Notes under the pieces: generated by a model
Seen by the model: the letters and a program-made list of their open reading frames with translations, nothing else
Database searches by the model: none
Told to the model about the DNA's origin: nothing
In this document: piece after piece, positions 17,535 through 25,433 of the stretch
Position numbering within the stretch: position 1 is the stretch's first letter
Layout of the letters: the number at the start of each line of letters is the position of its first letter
NCBI RefSeq assembly: GCF_008629695.1
Contig: NZ_VWSH01000001.1
Location: forward strand, 1-64,000
Reading direction: 5' to 3'
Length of the DNA: 64,000 bases
Source: Taibaiella lutea
GTDB taxonomy: Bacteria; Bacteroidota; Bacteroidia; Chitinophagales; Chitinophagaceae
Made by a program: the position numbers and the translations under genes

Positions 17535-17960
17535 ATATTAAAACCGATTATATGCATGAGGGGTTCGCAGGGATGCATGGGAGGTTCGCAGAGATGAATG
17601 AAAGTCTTACAGAAAATTGCGGGAGTTTAGATTTAATGTAAATGACTGATTATTAATCATTTTACATTATAGATTGATGTAAAATGATACTCGCGTGTAC
17701 GAATAAGAGATTTGCAAATGAGAATATATAATTGAATTAATGACAAGGGGGTTTTGAACTTTTGAATCACTAATTAGATTTTCATCCTATTATTAGTGGA
17801 TAGGGTTTTACGGAATTATTAGTGGATAGGGTTTCACGGAATTAAGCAGATAGGGTTTCACCCTATCCTATTTTCTTTCGCCCTTTCAGGGCTTGTAGAG
17901 AAAGGTATAATCAACGGAAGGGGGTTTCTTTATGTTGTTAACTTAGGCGTTTAATTAAAC

Positions 17961-17987
17961 CCTATGAGGTTTTTAAAACCTCATAGG
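17961..17987. repeat. 27-bp perfect palindrome
   Basis: CCTATGAGGTTTT, a central T, and AAAACCTCATAGG form a perfect 13-bp inverted repeat within the repeat island. Confidence 0.85.
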
Positions 17988-18094
17988 TTCCTAAATGCAA
18001 TCAGCGGATAGGGTTTAAGTAGATAGGGTTGCACCCTATCCTATTTTCTTTCGCCCTTTCAGGGCTTGTAGAGAGGGAGTGTGTACAGTTAATT

Positions 18095-18127
18095 AAACCT
18101 GTGAGGTTTTGAAAACCTCACAGGTTT
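18095..18127. repeat. 33-bp perfect palindrome
   Basis: AAACCTGTGAGGTTTT, a central G, and AAAACCTCACAGGTTT form a perfect 16-bp inverted repeat. It shares the inner GAGGTTTT/AAAACCTC core with the 17961 element but has different outer arms (CTGT against CTAT). Confidence 0.87.
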
Positions 18128-18246
18128 CCTGAAATAAATCAGCGGATAGGGTTGCATTCAATTATTAGCGGATAGGTTTTCATCCTATCCTGTTCTTTTT
18201 CGCCCTTTCAGGGCTTACCGGAGAGCTATTGCATTTGCCTTAGAAT

Positions 18247-18274
18247 AAAAAAAGGCGCTGTAAGAATACAGCAC
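18247..18274 (-). terminator. Terminator of the haem-uptake operon
   Basis: Read on the minus strand, GGTGCTGT and ACAGCGCC pair around ATTCTT and are followed by a run of T, 27 bases after the stop of the HmuY lipoprotein gene. Confidence 0.75.
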
Positions 18275-18300
18275 CGTTGGTCAGAAAGTGTATGAAAAAC

Positions 18301-19284
18301 TTATAATTGCTGATATTCAAAAGAGGGACTTCCTTTTTCGCCGCTTGTATTGAAGAAGCTAATGAAATGCATTTTATAGTAAAGTCCTTTTCGGTTACGG
18401 ATAATGTAGTTCCAGCTTTTATTCACTACATATGTTGAGCCGGTATAGGTTTTCCAGTCATATCCGATAGTGTTAATGGCATTGGAAAACGTTGCGCTTT
18501 CTGCATTTTGCAGATTAATATCGGAAAACGAGCTTAGAGTATCTTTAATCGCAGTAGTTTTATATCTGTTCAGCAGGCAGCCTGTTACAAGATATGGTAA
18601 GGGCCCCGATTCTTCTTCAAAAACGTGTGTGTACTGTGTAAAAGCGATATCCCATGTATCCTTCGGCGGCTCCACGGCAACGGTTGCTCCATCGGTCAGG
18701 GACATAAAGATAAAGTTGTAGTCGTCGTTTTTTGTAATGGTTTTTTCCACCAGATTACTGCCATTGATGTCTGCCATTTTCAGGTGATAGGTATTGGCAT
18801 CTACCTGAATGAACTGCACTTTTTTATGGCCTTGCTGATTGGCATCTTCATCGTAGCCGCGATCGATAATATACACTTCACCTGCAGTACGCCAGTCGCC
18901 GACAGCAGTGGAATCGAGATTGCCCGATGATGCATCCCAAAGCTTCGCACCCAATTTTCCGACGGTATCTGTCAATGATGCAAAATCAGTTACATGGGTA
19001 TTATAGGCAAACATTGATTTTGAAGAATTGAGTATAATATGGAAACCGTCTGCACCACATTCAAATCCCAAATCCCAGACTTTCTTGGCGTTTTGAGCAA
19101 CGGCTTTGTTTGTTTCAAGATCGAAGAAGATCTGATATTTATAATTATTGCCCATTGCTACTTGGTTGTTGGCAACTCCGGGTTTGACAGCAGGTTTAGG
19201 CACAGCTTTTTCATCTATCTCGCAGGAGCTTAGGAGTGTGACAAATAAAGACAAGCAACCTATATATAAAATACTTTTTTTCAT
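18301..19284 (-). CDS. HmuY family haem-binding lipoprotein
   Basis: 327 residues from the ATG at 19284, which starts a lipoprotein signal (MKKSILYIGCLSLFVTLLSSC, Cys21). The rest is the HmuY fold, recognisable by KVWDLGFECGADGFHIILNSSK, KDTWDIAFTQYTHVF, TIGYDWKTYTG and the terminal YKMHFISFFN. HmuY proteins bind haem at the surface and pass it to the TonB receptor HmuR. Its start lies 10 bases after the stop of the TonB receptor gene, so it is the last gene of that operon. Candidate haem ligands (Met/His pairs) cannot be assigned confidently by eye. Confidence 0.85.
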   Translation of the reverse strand: MKKSILYIGCLSLFVTLLSSCEIDEKAVPKPAVKPGVANNQVAMGNNYKYQIFFDLETNKAVAQNAKKVWDLGFECGADGFHIILNSSKSMFAYNTHVTDFASLTDTVGKLGAKLWDASSGNLDSTAVGDWRTAGEVYIIDRGYDEDANQQGHKKVQFIQVDANTYHLKMADINGSNLVEKTITKNDDYNFIFMSLTDGATVAVEPPKDTWDIAFTQYTHVFEEESGPLPYLVTGCLLNRYKTTAIKDTLSSFSDINLQNAESATFSNAINTIGYDWKTYTGSTYVVNKSWNYIIRNRKGLYYKMHFISFFNTSGEKGSPSFEYQQL

Positions 19285-19294
19285 TACCATAAAT

Positions 19295-21565
19295 TTATTT
19301 TGATGCAAAATGAAAAGCTAACCTTGCAAAATAGCTTCTGCCGGAACCAATGGAAGACGAGCCTCCTGCCAGTGAATGGGCTCCGGAAACTGCGCCGGAA
19401 GTAATAGTTGTAACGTCAAATATGTTTTTAACGCCAAGGGTAAGGTCTATTTTCTTTTGAAAAAGGGATTTGGAAACAGATGCATCGGCCCAGCTATATG
19501 CGCTGTTGTCTGCCTGCACTATATTCCCTTTATCATCTACTCTATAGCTTGGTATTCTTCCATTGTATTTATAAAAGGCGGCGAAGGTCATACCTTGCTC
19601 ATGCCAGTCATAATATACATTGAACCTGAAGTCGGGGGAGTATAAAAACGCGCCGGTGTTGTTTTCTTTGCTGAAAGAATTGTAACGGCCTAAATAATAC
19701 AAGCCTGCTGTCGCTTTTATATGTCGGAAACCAATAGATTGCTGAATCTGGAAGCCTAAGGTTTTAAAATTATCCAGATTAAAATAAATAAAAGCAGTTC
19801 CGCTGGAATCAGTTGCAGCCAAAGAAATCTGATTATCTATATTGTTGTAGTAAGCTAATACTTCTGTTTTAAGGCTGAGGTCGCCGCTTGTATGAATATA
19901 ATTTGCAGAAAAATCAAAGTAATCGGAATTTTCTGCTTTTAAATCTTTGTTACCTACAATGTTGTGATTGATGTCCACAAAATCGAAATAGAGCTCTTTT
20001 AAAGAAGGCGCCCTGAATCCTTTTGAATAAGAGGCCCTGAATGTAACCATATCATTTGCCGAGGTATGGACACCATATTTTAGATTTAATGAGGGTATCA
20101 GCGGCGCATCAAATTTGCTGTTGTATCCTGCACGCAAACCGGGGCGGATAGTCAGGTCTGCAAGAGGCGTCCATTCGGCATTGGCAAATACAGCAATATC
20201 ATCCATACTTTGTTTTAAATCTTCGATACGGGCCCCACGCGAATAATCATGCCGCAGGTCATACCCGAATTCATAATTCAATTTAGAGGATTTATTTACA
20301 TTGCTGATGGTTGCTCTTGACATCAACGATGTAAAAACGGAAGTATCCTGCGAGCCATCACTGATGGAAAGTGACTCCTGTAAATCGGTAAGGTCTTTTA
20401 CATAAGTATTTTTATTTCTTTTGAAATAGTTGAATGCTACCACTCCATTTATCCGGAAGTTCTTGCTTAGCATACCGGAAAGCGAAATACTGTTATTGAC
20501 TCTGTAAGTATTGTAATAATCATCTAAAGCGACAATGGTGGTGGGGGAAGAATCTGGCAATCCTTTATTATGAATGGATTCGTAAAAATAATCGAGGTTG
20601 TAATCGAATTTCAATTTCTTAAAATCATAACCATAATTAAACCCGCCAAAGTATTGCTCTTTTGGTTTCCAGGTCTGCACTCTTGATGCATCGGCTACCG
20701 GATTGAAATCGAAATAGAATTGCTTGTCTCCGGCACTCCAGCCGTCAAAATAATTACGTCCGCCGTTAACCTGAAAACGATGGTTCTTCAGGGCAAATCC
20801 TGCATTTGCATTAAGGTTATACTTACCGATACTTTCGTAATAGCCTTCGGTATTAAATGTAAAACTGCGGTTGGTATTCTTCTTGGTAATAATATTGATA
20901 GTGCCGGCTAATGCATCTGTACCATAACTTACAGCCAAAGGCCCCTGTACAATTTCAATGCGTTCTACGTTGTTCATGTTAATCTGCGAAGGATCGACAT
21001 TATCTGCCGTACGTCCGATAACGGGTACGCCATTAATCAGTATCTTGACATTCTGTCCTTGTATGCCTTGTAAACTAAAGCCACTGCCTAATACAGCATC
21101 TTCCGTAACGGTTACGTTGGCTTCATTCATCATTACATCGCGTAAATTAACAGCGCCCATGGCTGCTATTTTCTTTTGATCGATGATTCTGATATTGTGT
21201 ACTGCCTTTTCGGGGCTGTTAGGTGCAAACTGTGCTGTAACGACAACTTCATTTATTGAAGTCTGCTCTTTAGTAAGAAAATAGGTTTTGTTTACATTCC
21301 CTTTTACGGTCTCTGTTATTTTCCGGAAGCCAAGTTGGTATATAGTAATCTCATAGTTGTTGCCTGCAACCATTTCAGGGAAGGCAACCTTTCCGTTTAA
21401 ATCTGTAAAATAAATCTTCTCTGCTTTCGTAAGTATATCACGGCAGAAAACATGTGCACCGACTACAGCAACTGAATCTTCTTCAAAAACCGCTATTGTC
21501 TGGGCCGACACATCTGAACAGGTAAATAAAAATGCTGATAATAATATGGCGTAAATAAATTTCAT
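19295..21565 (-). CDS. TonB-dependent receptor, probable haem receptor (HmuR-like)
   Basis: 756 residues: signal peptide (ending DVSAQ), a carboxypeptidase-regulatory-like domain (about 22-100), a plug domain (NEVVVTAQFAPNSPEKAVHNI through VQGPLAVSYGTDALAGTINIIT, about 104-228) and a 22-strand barrel ending in YFARLAFHFASK. It should take up a haem compound with TonB energy. The substrate assignment rests on the two HmuY proteins encoded in the same operon; B12 is the alternative but no cobalamin riboswitch precedes it. It begins 11 bases after the stop of the DoxX gene. Confidence 0.85.
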   Translation of the reverse strand: MKFIYAILLSAFLFTCSDVSAQTIAVFEEDSVAVVGAHVFCRDILTKAEKIYFTDLNGKVAFPEMVAGNNYEITIYQLGFRKITETVKGNVNKTYFLTKEQTSINEVVVTAQFAPNSPEKAVHNIRIIDQKKIAAMGAVNLRDVMMNEANVTVTEDAVLGSGFSLQGIQGQNVKILINGVPVIGRTADNVDPSQINMNNVERIEIVQGPLAVSYGTDALAGTINIITKKNTNRSFTFNTEGYYESIGKYNLNANAGFALKNHRFQVNGGRNYFDGWSAGDKQFYFDFNPVADASRVQTWKPKEQYFGGFNYGYDFKKLKFDYNLDYFYESIHNKGLPDSSPTTIVALDDYYNTYRVNNSISLSGMLSKNFRINGVVAFNYFKRNKNTYVKDLTDLQESLSISDGSQDTSVFTSLMSRATISNVNKSSKLNYEFGYDLRHDYSRGARIEDLKQSMDDIAVFANAEWTPLADLTIRPGLRAGYNSKFDAPLIPSLNLKYGVHTSANDMVTFRASYSKGFRAPSLKELYFDFVDINHNIVGNKDLKAENSDYFDFSANYIHTSGDLSLKTEVLAYYNNIDNQISLAATDSSGTAFIYFNLDNFKTLGFQIQQSIGFRHIKATAGLYYLGRYNSFSKENNTGAFLYSPDFRFNVYYDWHEQGMTFAAFYKYNGRIPSYRVDDKGNIVQADNSAYSWADASVSKSLFQKKIDLTLGVKNIFDVTTITSGAVSGAHSLAGGSSSIGSGRSYFARLAFHFASK

Positions 21566-21576
21566 TCAGGTATTGT

Positions 21577-22017
21577 TTAATTGATTCGGGCATTGAATAA
21601 TGTTCCTATTTTTTTACTGTAAGCCAGCAGCAGTAATAGGTTCAATGTGAAGAAAATGCCTGTTTCTATGTTTTCATCCATTCTGTTATCCATAAATAAA
21701 TGGATGAAAAATATATTGAGTGTGACAGGCAATAAGAAAATCAGGCCTCCCAATCGTGTTTTAGGAAATAATATTAAAAGGCCGGAGAGAATCTGTAATA
21801 CACCGACCATTTTCAGGAATCCGGAAACCTTCAGCATCTTCACGGCAAGTTTAAAGGGAACAGGGCTTGCATAATGGTCGTTCTGAATGGCGGCTACCAA
21901 TTCCGACTTTGCCGAGGGATTGGGCGTCTGTTCTTTAGGCAGAAACTTCTTTACACCTGCATAGATAAAAAACAAGGCCAGACCTGCACTTAGTATGAAG
22001 TGTATTATACTTTTCAT
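21577..22017 (-). CDS. DoxX-like family membrane protein
   Basis: 146 residues with four hydrophobic helices (FILSAGLALFFIYAGVKKF, VSGFLKMVGVLQILSGLLIL, LGGLIFLLPVTLNIFFIHLF, GIFFTLNLLLLLAYSKK), the DoxX-like layout. It sits between a terminator-like hairpin (22030-22072) and the TonB receptor, 11 bases upstream of the latter. DoxX-like proteins often accompany redox or uptake genes in Bacteroidota. A specific role in haem handling is inferred only from the operon. Confidence 0.75.
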   Translation of the reverse strand: MKSIIHFILSAGLALFFIYAGVKKFLPKEQTPNPSAKSELVAAIQNDHYASPVPFKLAVKMLKVSGFLKMVGVLQILSGLLILFPKTRLGGLIFLLPVTLNIFFIHLFMDNRMDENIETGIFFTLNLLLLLAYSKKIGTLFNARIN

Positions 22018-22029
22018 CTTTGATATTTT

Positions 22030-22072
22030 AAAAAAGCCAAAGGAATTTGAATTTCAAACCTTTGGCTTTTTT
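22030..22072 (-). terminator. Hairpin between the DUF6607 and DoxX genes
   Basis: AAAAAAGCCAAAGG and CCTTTGGCTTTTTT form a 14-bp stem. On the minus strand it follows the DUF6607 stop by seven bases and ends in a T run, so it can terminate or attenuate before the receptor genes. Confidence 0.75.
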
Positions 22073-22078
22073 ATAGGA

Positions 22079-23002
22079 TTATTTTGTCATAAATGACTCA
22101 ATTACTTTCCTGATTTCATCCTGTGCAGCTTTGTGGTCATAGCTTTCAAGCGCAGAGTATTTATCGTCAATGGCAAAAAGCTTTTCATAGAGAGATTCGT
22201 TATCGACTTGCTTTTTCAGATTCAGCACATTTACTTTGGCATAAATATCAGCCCAGACGGTGCGGACATCTTTCCAGTAACTTTGATGTTTCTTCCACCA
22301 GTCTTCGCCTTCTTTACAGTCATAATCGCCTTTAAAGAATTTCTCATAACCCTTTTCTCCGCATAATAGCTGATCACCGGCATTAGTTCTGATGGTCTTG
22401 TCATTATCTTGTTCAAGCATCCAGCCAAAATTGGTGATTTCCATTTTACTGTGTCTTACAAGCACATTATAATCATCACGTTTGGTGTACTCTCTTCTTG
22501 GTAAAGGTGCGTCTGCAACGCTTTCCCAGAAATGGCGGCCATCTACATGGTTCCATGTTCCGAAGCCTTCGTAGCGGGGACTGTCGTCAACCTGATAAAC
22601 TTTTTGTGTCCAGGTGCCCTTAGCGGTTTTGCTGTCAATTGTTTTTTTCTTCCAGACATTATCTCTGTCATAAACCAACAGGTTTGTTTCTTCGTAAACC
22701 CAATCCTGCCTCCAGTGTTTGACGATCATACCACCACCGACTAACAATAAATGTTGAAAGGAAATTTTCTTGTCTGTTGCTTCAAGAAGAATTACATATT
22801 CGATGCCCCATTCTGTTTTGCGTTCATGATATTTGTAATTAGAATCAGGCGCAAAGGTTTCGGCAAAATCAAAAGTAACTTTATAGCAACCTGCCATAGA
22901 TACGATAGCTGCTTTATCTTGTTCAAACTTGCTTGTTGGCGCTGCATTTGCAGTAAAAGACAATAAGAATACTGCACAAATGGCGCTCAATAAATGTTTC
23001 AT
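22079..23002 (-). CDS. DUF6607 family protein
   Basis: 307 residues with a cleavable signal peptide (MKHLLSAICAVFLLSFTANA). The mature protein is rich in Trp and Lys and contains YKVTFDFAETFAPDSNYKYHERKTEWGIEYV and later EDWWKKHQSYWKDVR. I recognise it as the DUF6607 type that accompanies HmuY/TonB genes in Bacteroidota, but its biochemistry is unknown to me. It should be periplasmic. It lies 42 bases downstream of the T9SS HmuY gene and upstream of a hairpin, so it is probably co-transcribed with the former. Confidence 0.72.
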   Translation of the reverse strand: MKHLLSAICAVFLLSFTANAAPTSKFEQDKAAIVSMAGCYKVTFDFAETFAPDSNYKYHERKTEWGIEYVILLEATDKKISFQHLLLVGGGMIVKHWRQDWVYEETNLLVYDRDNVWKKKTIDSKTAKGTWTQKVYQVDDSPRYEGFGTWNHVDGRHFWESVADAPLPRREYTKRDDYNVLVRHSKMEITNFGWMLEQDNDKTIRTNAGDQLLCGEKGYEKFFKGDYDCKEGEDWWKKHQSYWKDVRTVWADIYAKVNVLNLKKQVDNESLYEKLFAIDDKYSALESYDHKAAQDEIRKVIESFMTK

Positions 23003-23044
23003 TTAAAATGGTTTGTTTATGATGAAATTTAGATGTTGGGAAAA

Positions 23045-24343
23045 TTACCGGATACTTACTTTCTGAATGGCAGTGCTTCCATTTACATCCAGGGCAACAA
23101 CGTACAATCCTGCTCTAAGTCCGGAGGTCGGTACAGCAAAAGCTTTCAGGCCTGTCTGGTTATTAACTTTGGTTTTGAAAACCTGTTTGCCTGTAATATC
23201 ATACATAATAACATTTACAGTTGTGTTTGCCTGCATCAGGTTTACTACGACGTTAAGGTCCGTACCTTTTGCAATCGGATTAGGATACAATGATAAAGTA
23301 GCAATGTTATTCATTTCATTGATACCTGTCGGAGGCGGAGGTGTTACAGGAGCACTTTTCAATTTTTCTTTAGAGAAAATAAAGTTACCATTTGTGCTAC
23401 CGCCAAAACCTGTCATTACAACTTTCCAGATAGCGCTGTCTTTTGCCTGAACAAAGAAAACGGTGCTGTCGTTTACAGTATATACACCGGCTCCCATATC
23501 ATAGGTTTTCCAATTCCAACCGATAGTGTTGATTTCAGATTTATAAGTCTGCGTCTGATAGTTATCATAATTGTCAACATCAGCTACATTCTCAACTTTT
23601 GCAGTCAATACACCACTATTAGCAAGAATACCGGTAGCAGTGCTCATATAGCCACCGCCAAGATCTGCCGTATATTGAGTGAAAACCAAATCCCAGTTAG
23701 TATTTGCTACCGGCTCGTGGTCAACTGCTGCATTACCGGATAAAGAATAGTAACCAAAGTTTTTAGTTGCATAAGCTGATTTTGCAAGCGCAACAGTTTG
23801 TTCGCCTGTACCGTCCAGATTAGCATAAACAAAATTGTAAGTGCCATTGGCAAGATTCTTAACCCATAATTTTTTGAAATCGCCGTTAACCAATTTAACT
23901 ACAAACATAGAATCACCTGTTACGAAGTGGGTATTCAGGTCATAAACGCCCCAGCCCAAATCGAAATCATTTGTAAGGTCTGCGTTCTGATTGAAAGCGC
24001 CCCAGCTCCAGGTAGTTTCACTGTTGTACATTTTAGGCCATGTGCTTAAACCTGCGGTATCAAAAGTTACAGCCCAGTTCGTGGCATTTGCAGTCGCATT
24101 AGGATAAGTGTATAATGCAGCACCGGAATAAGAGTTAATACTTATGGCATAGCCCATAGAGCCGCCTGTCTGAAAGGCAATATCCCATTCGTTTTTAGGA
24201 GCGGTAGTTTCAGTGCCTGTGCTTAATTGGTAGTAATTCTGATTAGCATAACCTGCGCCGACAGAAACGGTATCAGTTACCTGAGCGTTGGCTTGCATAT
24301 TAAGAAGGGAGATTACGGAACCAAGTAGAAGTATCCTTTTCAT
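23045..24343 (-). CDS. HmuY domain protein with T9SS sorting domain
   Basis: About 432 residues from the ATG at 24343 (signal peptide MKRILLLGSVISLLNMQANA). Two HmuY-like halves are visible: APKNEWDIAFQTGG near the start, and ANTNWDLVFTQYTADLG plus TIGWNWKTYDMGAG further on, matching the motifs of the lipoprotein HmuY encoded 4 kb downstream. A proline-rich linker (PPPPTG) leads to a T9SS type A sorting domain (LSLYPNPIAKGTDLNV to the end). It is thus the surface-attached or released counterpart of the lipid-anchored HmuY, and the first gene of the operon. Confidence 0.85.
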   Translation of the reverse strand: MKRILLLGSVISLLNMQANAQVTDTVSVGAGYANQNYYQLSTGTETTAPKNEWDIAFQTGGSMGYAISINSYSGAALYTYPNATANATNWAVTFDTAGLSTWPKMYNSETTWSWGAFNQNADLTNDFDLGWGVYDLNTHFVTGDSMFVVKLVNGDFKKLWVKNLANGTYNFVYANLDGTGEQTVALAKSAYATKNFGYYSLSGNAAVDHEPVANTNWDLVFTQYTADLGGGYMSTATGILANSGVLTAKVENVADVDNYDNYQTQTYKSEINTIGWNWKTYDMGAGVYTVNDSTVFFVQAKDSAIWKVVMTGFGGSTNGNFIFSKEKLKSAPVTPPPPTGINEMNNIATLSLYPNPIAKGTDLNVVVNLMQANTTVNVIMYDITGKQVFKTKVNNQTGLKAFAVPTSGLRAGLYVVALDVNGSTAIQKVSIR

Positions 24344-24375
24344 TTGAAATATATTGTTAGGTTGAGATTTGAAAT

Positions 24376-24407
24376 GCAAAATTGAGACTTAATGCAGCAT
24401 CTGACAA
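24376..24407 (-). promoter_or_regulatory. Probable promoter of the haem-uptake operon
   Basis: On the minus strand a TTG is followed by 20 bases and CAATTTTGC, one mismatch from TAnnTTTGC. It lies about 30 bases upstream of the ATG at 24343. Confidence 0.45.
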
Positions 24408-24498
24408 TCGCTGTTAACATGTAATTTCAAGTAACGCAAATAAGGTATTGCCTGATACCGCTTTCATGAATTGCAACCTTCATTGCGCTATAGATAAT

Positions 24499-24533
24499 TA
24501 TAGCCACCGGAAATATTTCTCCGATGGCTATAA
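24499..24533 (-). terminator. Hairpin downstream of the LuxR-type regulator
   Basis: TTATAGCCACCGG and CCGATGGCTATAA pair with one mismatch around AAATATTTCT, about 50 bases beyond the stop at 24585 on the minus strand. It would isolate the regulator from the haem operon. Confidence 0.55.
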
Positions 24534-24540
24534 AATGACT

Positions 24541-24567
24541 AATAGGATTTACACCCTATTCTATTTT
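24541..24567. repeat. Satellite copy of the GATAGGGTTT repeat
   Basis: AATAGGATTTACACCCTATTC followed by TATTTT copies the foldback arms of the repeat modules at 17846-18226 with a few changes, more than 6 kb away from them. Confidence 0.6.
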
Positions 24568-24584
24568 GTGTATAGTTGTCAAAC

Positions 24585-25247
24585 TTAATTCGCTTTGGCA
24601 GTGATAATACCTTTTCTAAGGGAATGAATAATAAGTTCGGAGGAATTCCTGACATTCAGTTTCCTGAAAATATTCCTTCTGTGTGTACCAACGGTATGGA
24701 AGCTTAAATATAATTGCTGGGCAATATCCTTAGTGGTAAAACCGTCTGCTATAAGCTGTATAATTTCAATTTCGCGTTCACTAAGGGTGGAAGAATTCAG
24801 CAACTCTTCTTCAACTTCATCTTTTCTGATAACCTTATGCAGCAATGCGCCCATTACATGTCCGCAGTAAAATTTTTCATCTTTTTTTACTGCTTTCACT
24901 GCATTTAAGAATTCGTCCTCATCGCATTCGTTTAATAAAAATGCATCTACTTCATAGGCCAGTACATCCATTAGTTTCTCATTGGACAATAATGAAGAAA
25001 GTATGATAAGCCTTATATGAGGATAATTTGATTTAATCTGCGCTATCTGTTCCAAATCAAAGTTCCCGTCTTCCTGAAAGCTTAAAACCACCACATCGGG
25101 TACTTCAAATTGCAATTGCTTACTTAGTTCCTGTTCATTTTTGGCAACACCTATAATCTCCAAATCCTCTCTTTTGAGCAAAATGGCTTTAATTCCTTCA
25201 CGTCTTAATGTTTGTGCGTCTGCAATCAATATCTTGGTACTGCTCAT
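24585..25247 (-). CDS. LuxR-type regulator with degenerate receiver domain
   Basis: 220 residues from the ATG at 25247 (MSSTKILIADAQ); the longer upstream frame adds an unrelated 31-residue tail. The C-terminal LuxR helix-turn-helix (about 150-215) is well preserved (LSEREIEIIQLIADGFTTKDIAQQL). The N-terminal domain aligns with NarL-type receivers, but the phospho-acceptor Asp is Ser56 (VVVLSFQED), the conserved Lys is Asn106, and the acidic pocket keeps only Asp10. It is therefore unlikely to be phosphorylated in the usual way. It lies upstream of, and on the same strand as, the haem operon; control of that operon is a guess. Confidence 0.82.
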   Translation of the reverse strand: MSSTKILIADAQTLRREGIKAILLKREDLEIIGVAKNEQELSKQLQFEVPDVVVLSFQEDGNFDLEQIAQIKSNYPHIRLIILSSLLSNEKLMDVLAYEVDAFLLNECDEDEFLNAVKAVKKDEKFYCGHVMGALLHKVIRKDEVEEELLNSSTLSEREIEIIQLIADGFTTKDIAQQLYLSFHTVGTHRRNIFRKLNVRNSSELIIHSLRKGIITAKAN

Positions 25248-25433
25248 GGTTGTTGCGGCGCTTATGTATATCCAATACCGCACGCTGCAAAGTAATACCA
25301 AAGATTTGCTTTTGCCATACCGCAAAACCGTTATTATCAAATTGTGACCAAGAAATTACAATTGAAAAACAGCATGATATTCAGACAATTAATTGAATCA
25401 AAATAAATAACCCAATGACGTGAAATACTACGA

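Larger units (their letters stand above)
17760..18240. repeat. Composite intergenic repeat modules, three copies
   Basis: Three modules lie at about 17846-17905, 18021-18077 and 18168-18226. Each has (G)ATAGGGTTT-CACCCTATCC foldback arms, then CTATTTTCTTT and CGCCCTTTCAGGGCTT, itself a small hairpin. Extra GCGGATAGGGTT words lie between them. After modules 1 and 2, TTAATTAAACC leads into long palindromes at 17961-17987 and 18095-18127. There are no ORFs and no transposase. A related fragment is at 24541-24567. Confidence 0.85.

Noticed and set aside
17250-17597. Open frame of 115 codons across the 21-bp repeat
   Set aside because: The frame is open only because a 21-base unit without stops in that phase is repeated. 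The product is a Cys/Arg/Leu string with no family features, and it has no plausible start context.
19295-21565. TonB receptor as the missing BtuB of the B12 locus
   Set aside because: It lies in an operon with two HmuY proteins and has no cobalamin riboswitch, so haem is the better substrate. B12 transport is not fully excluded.
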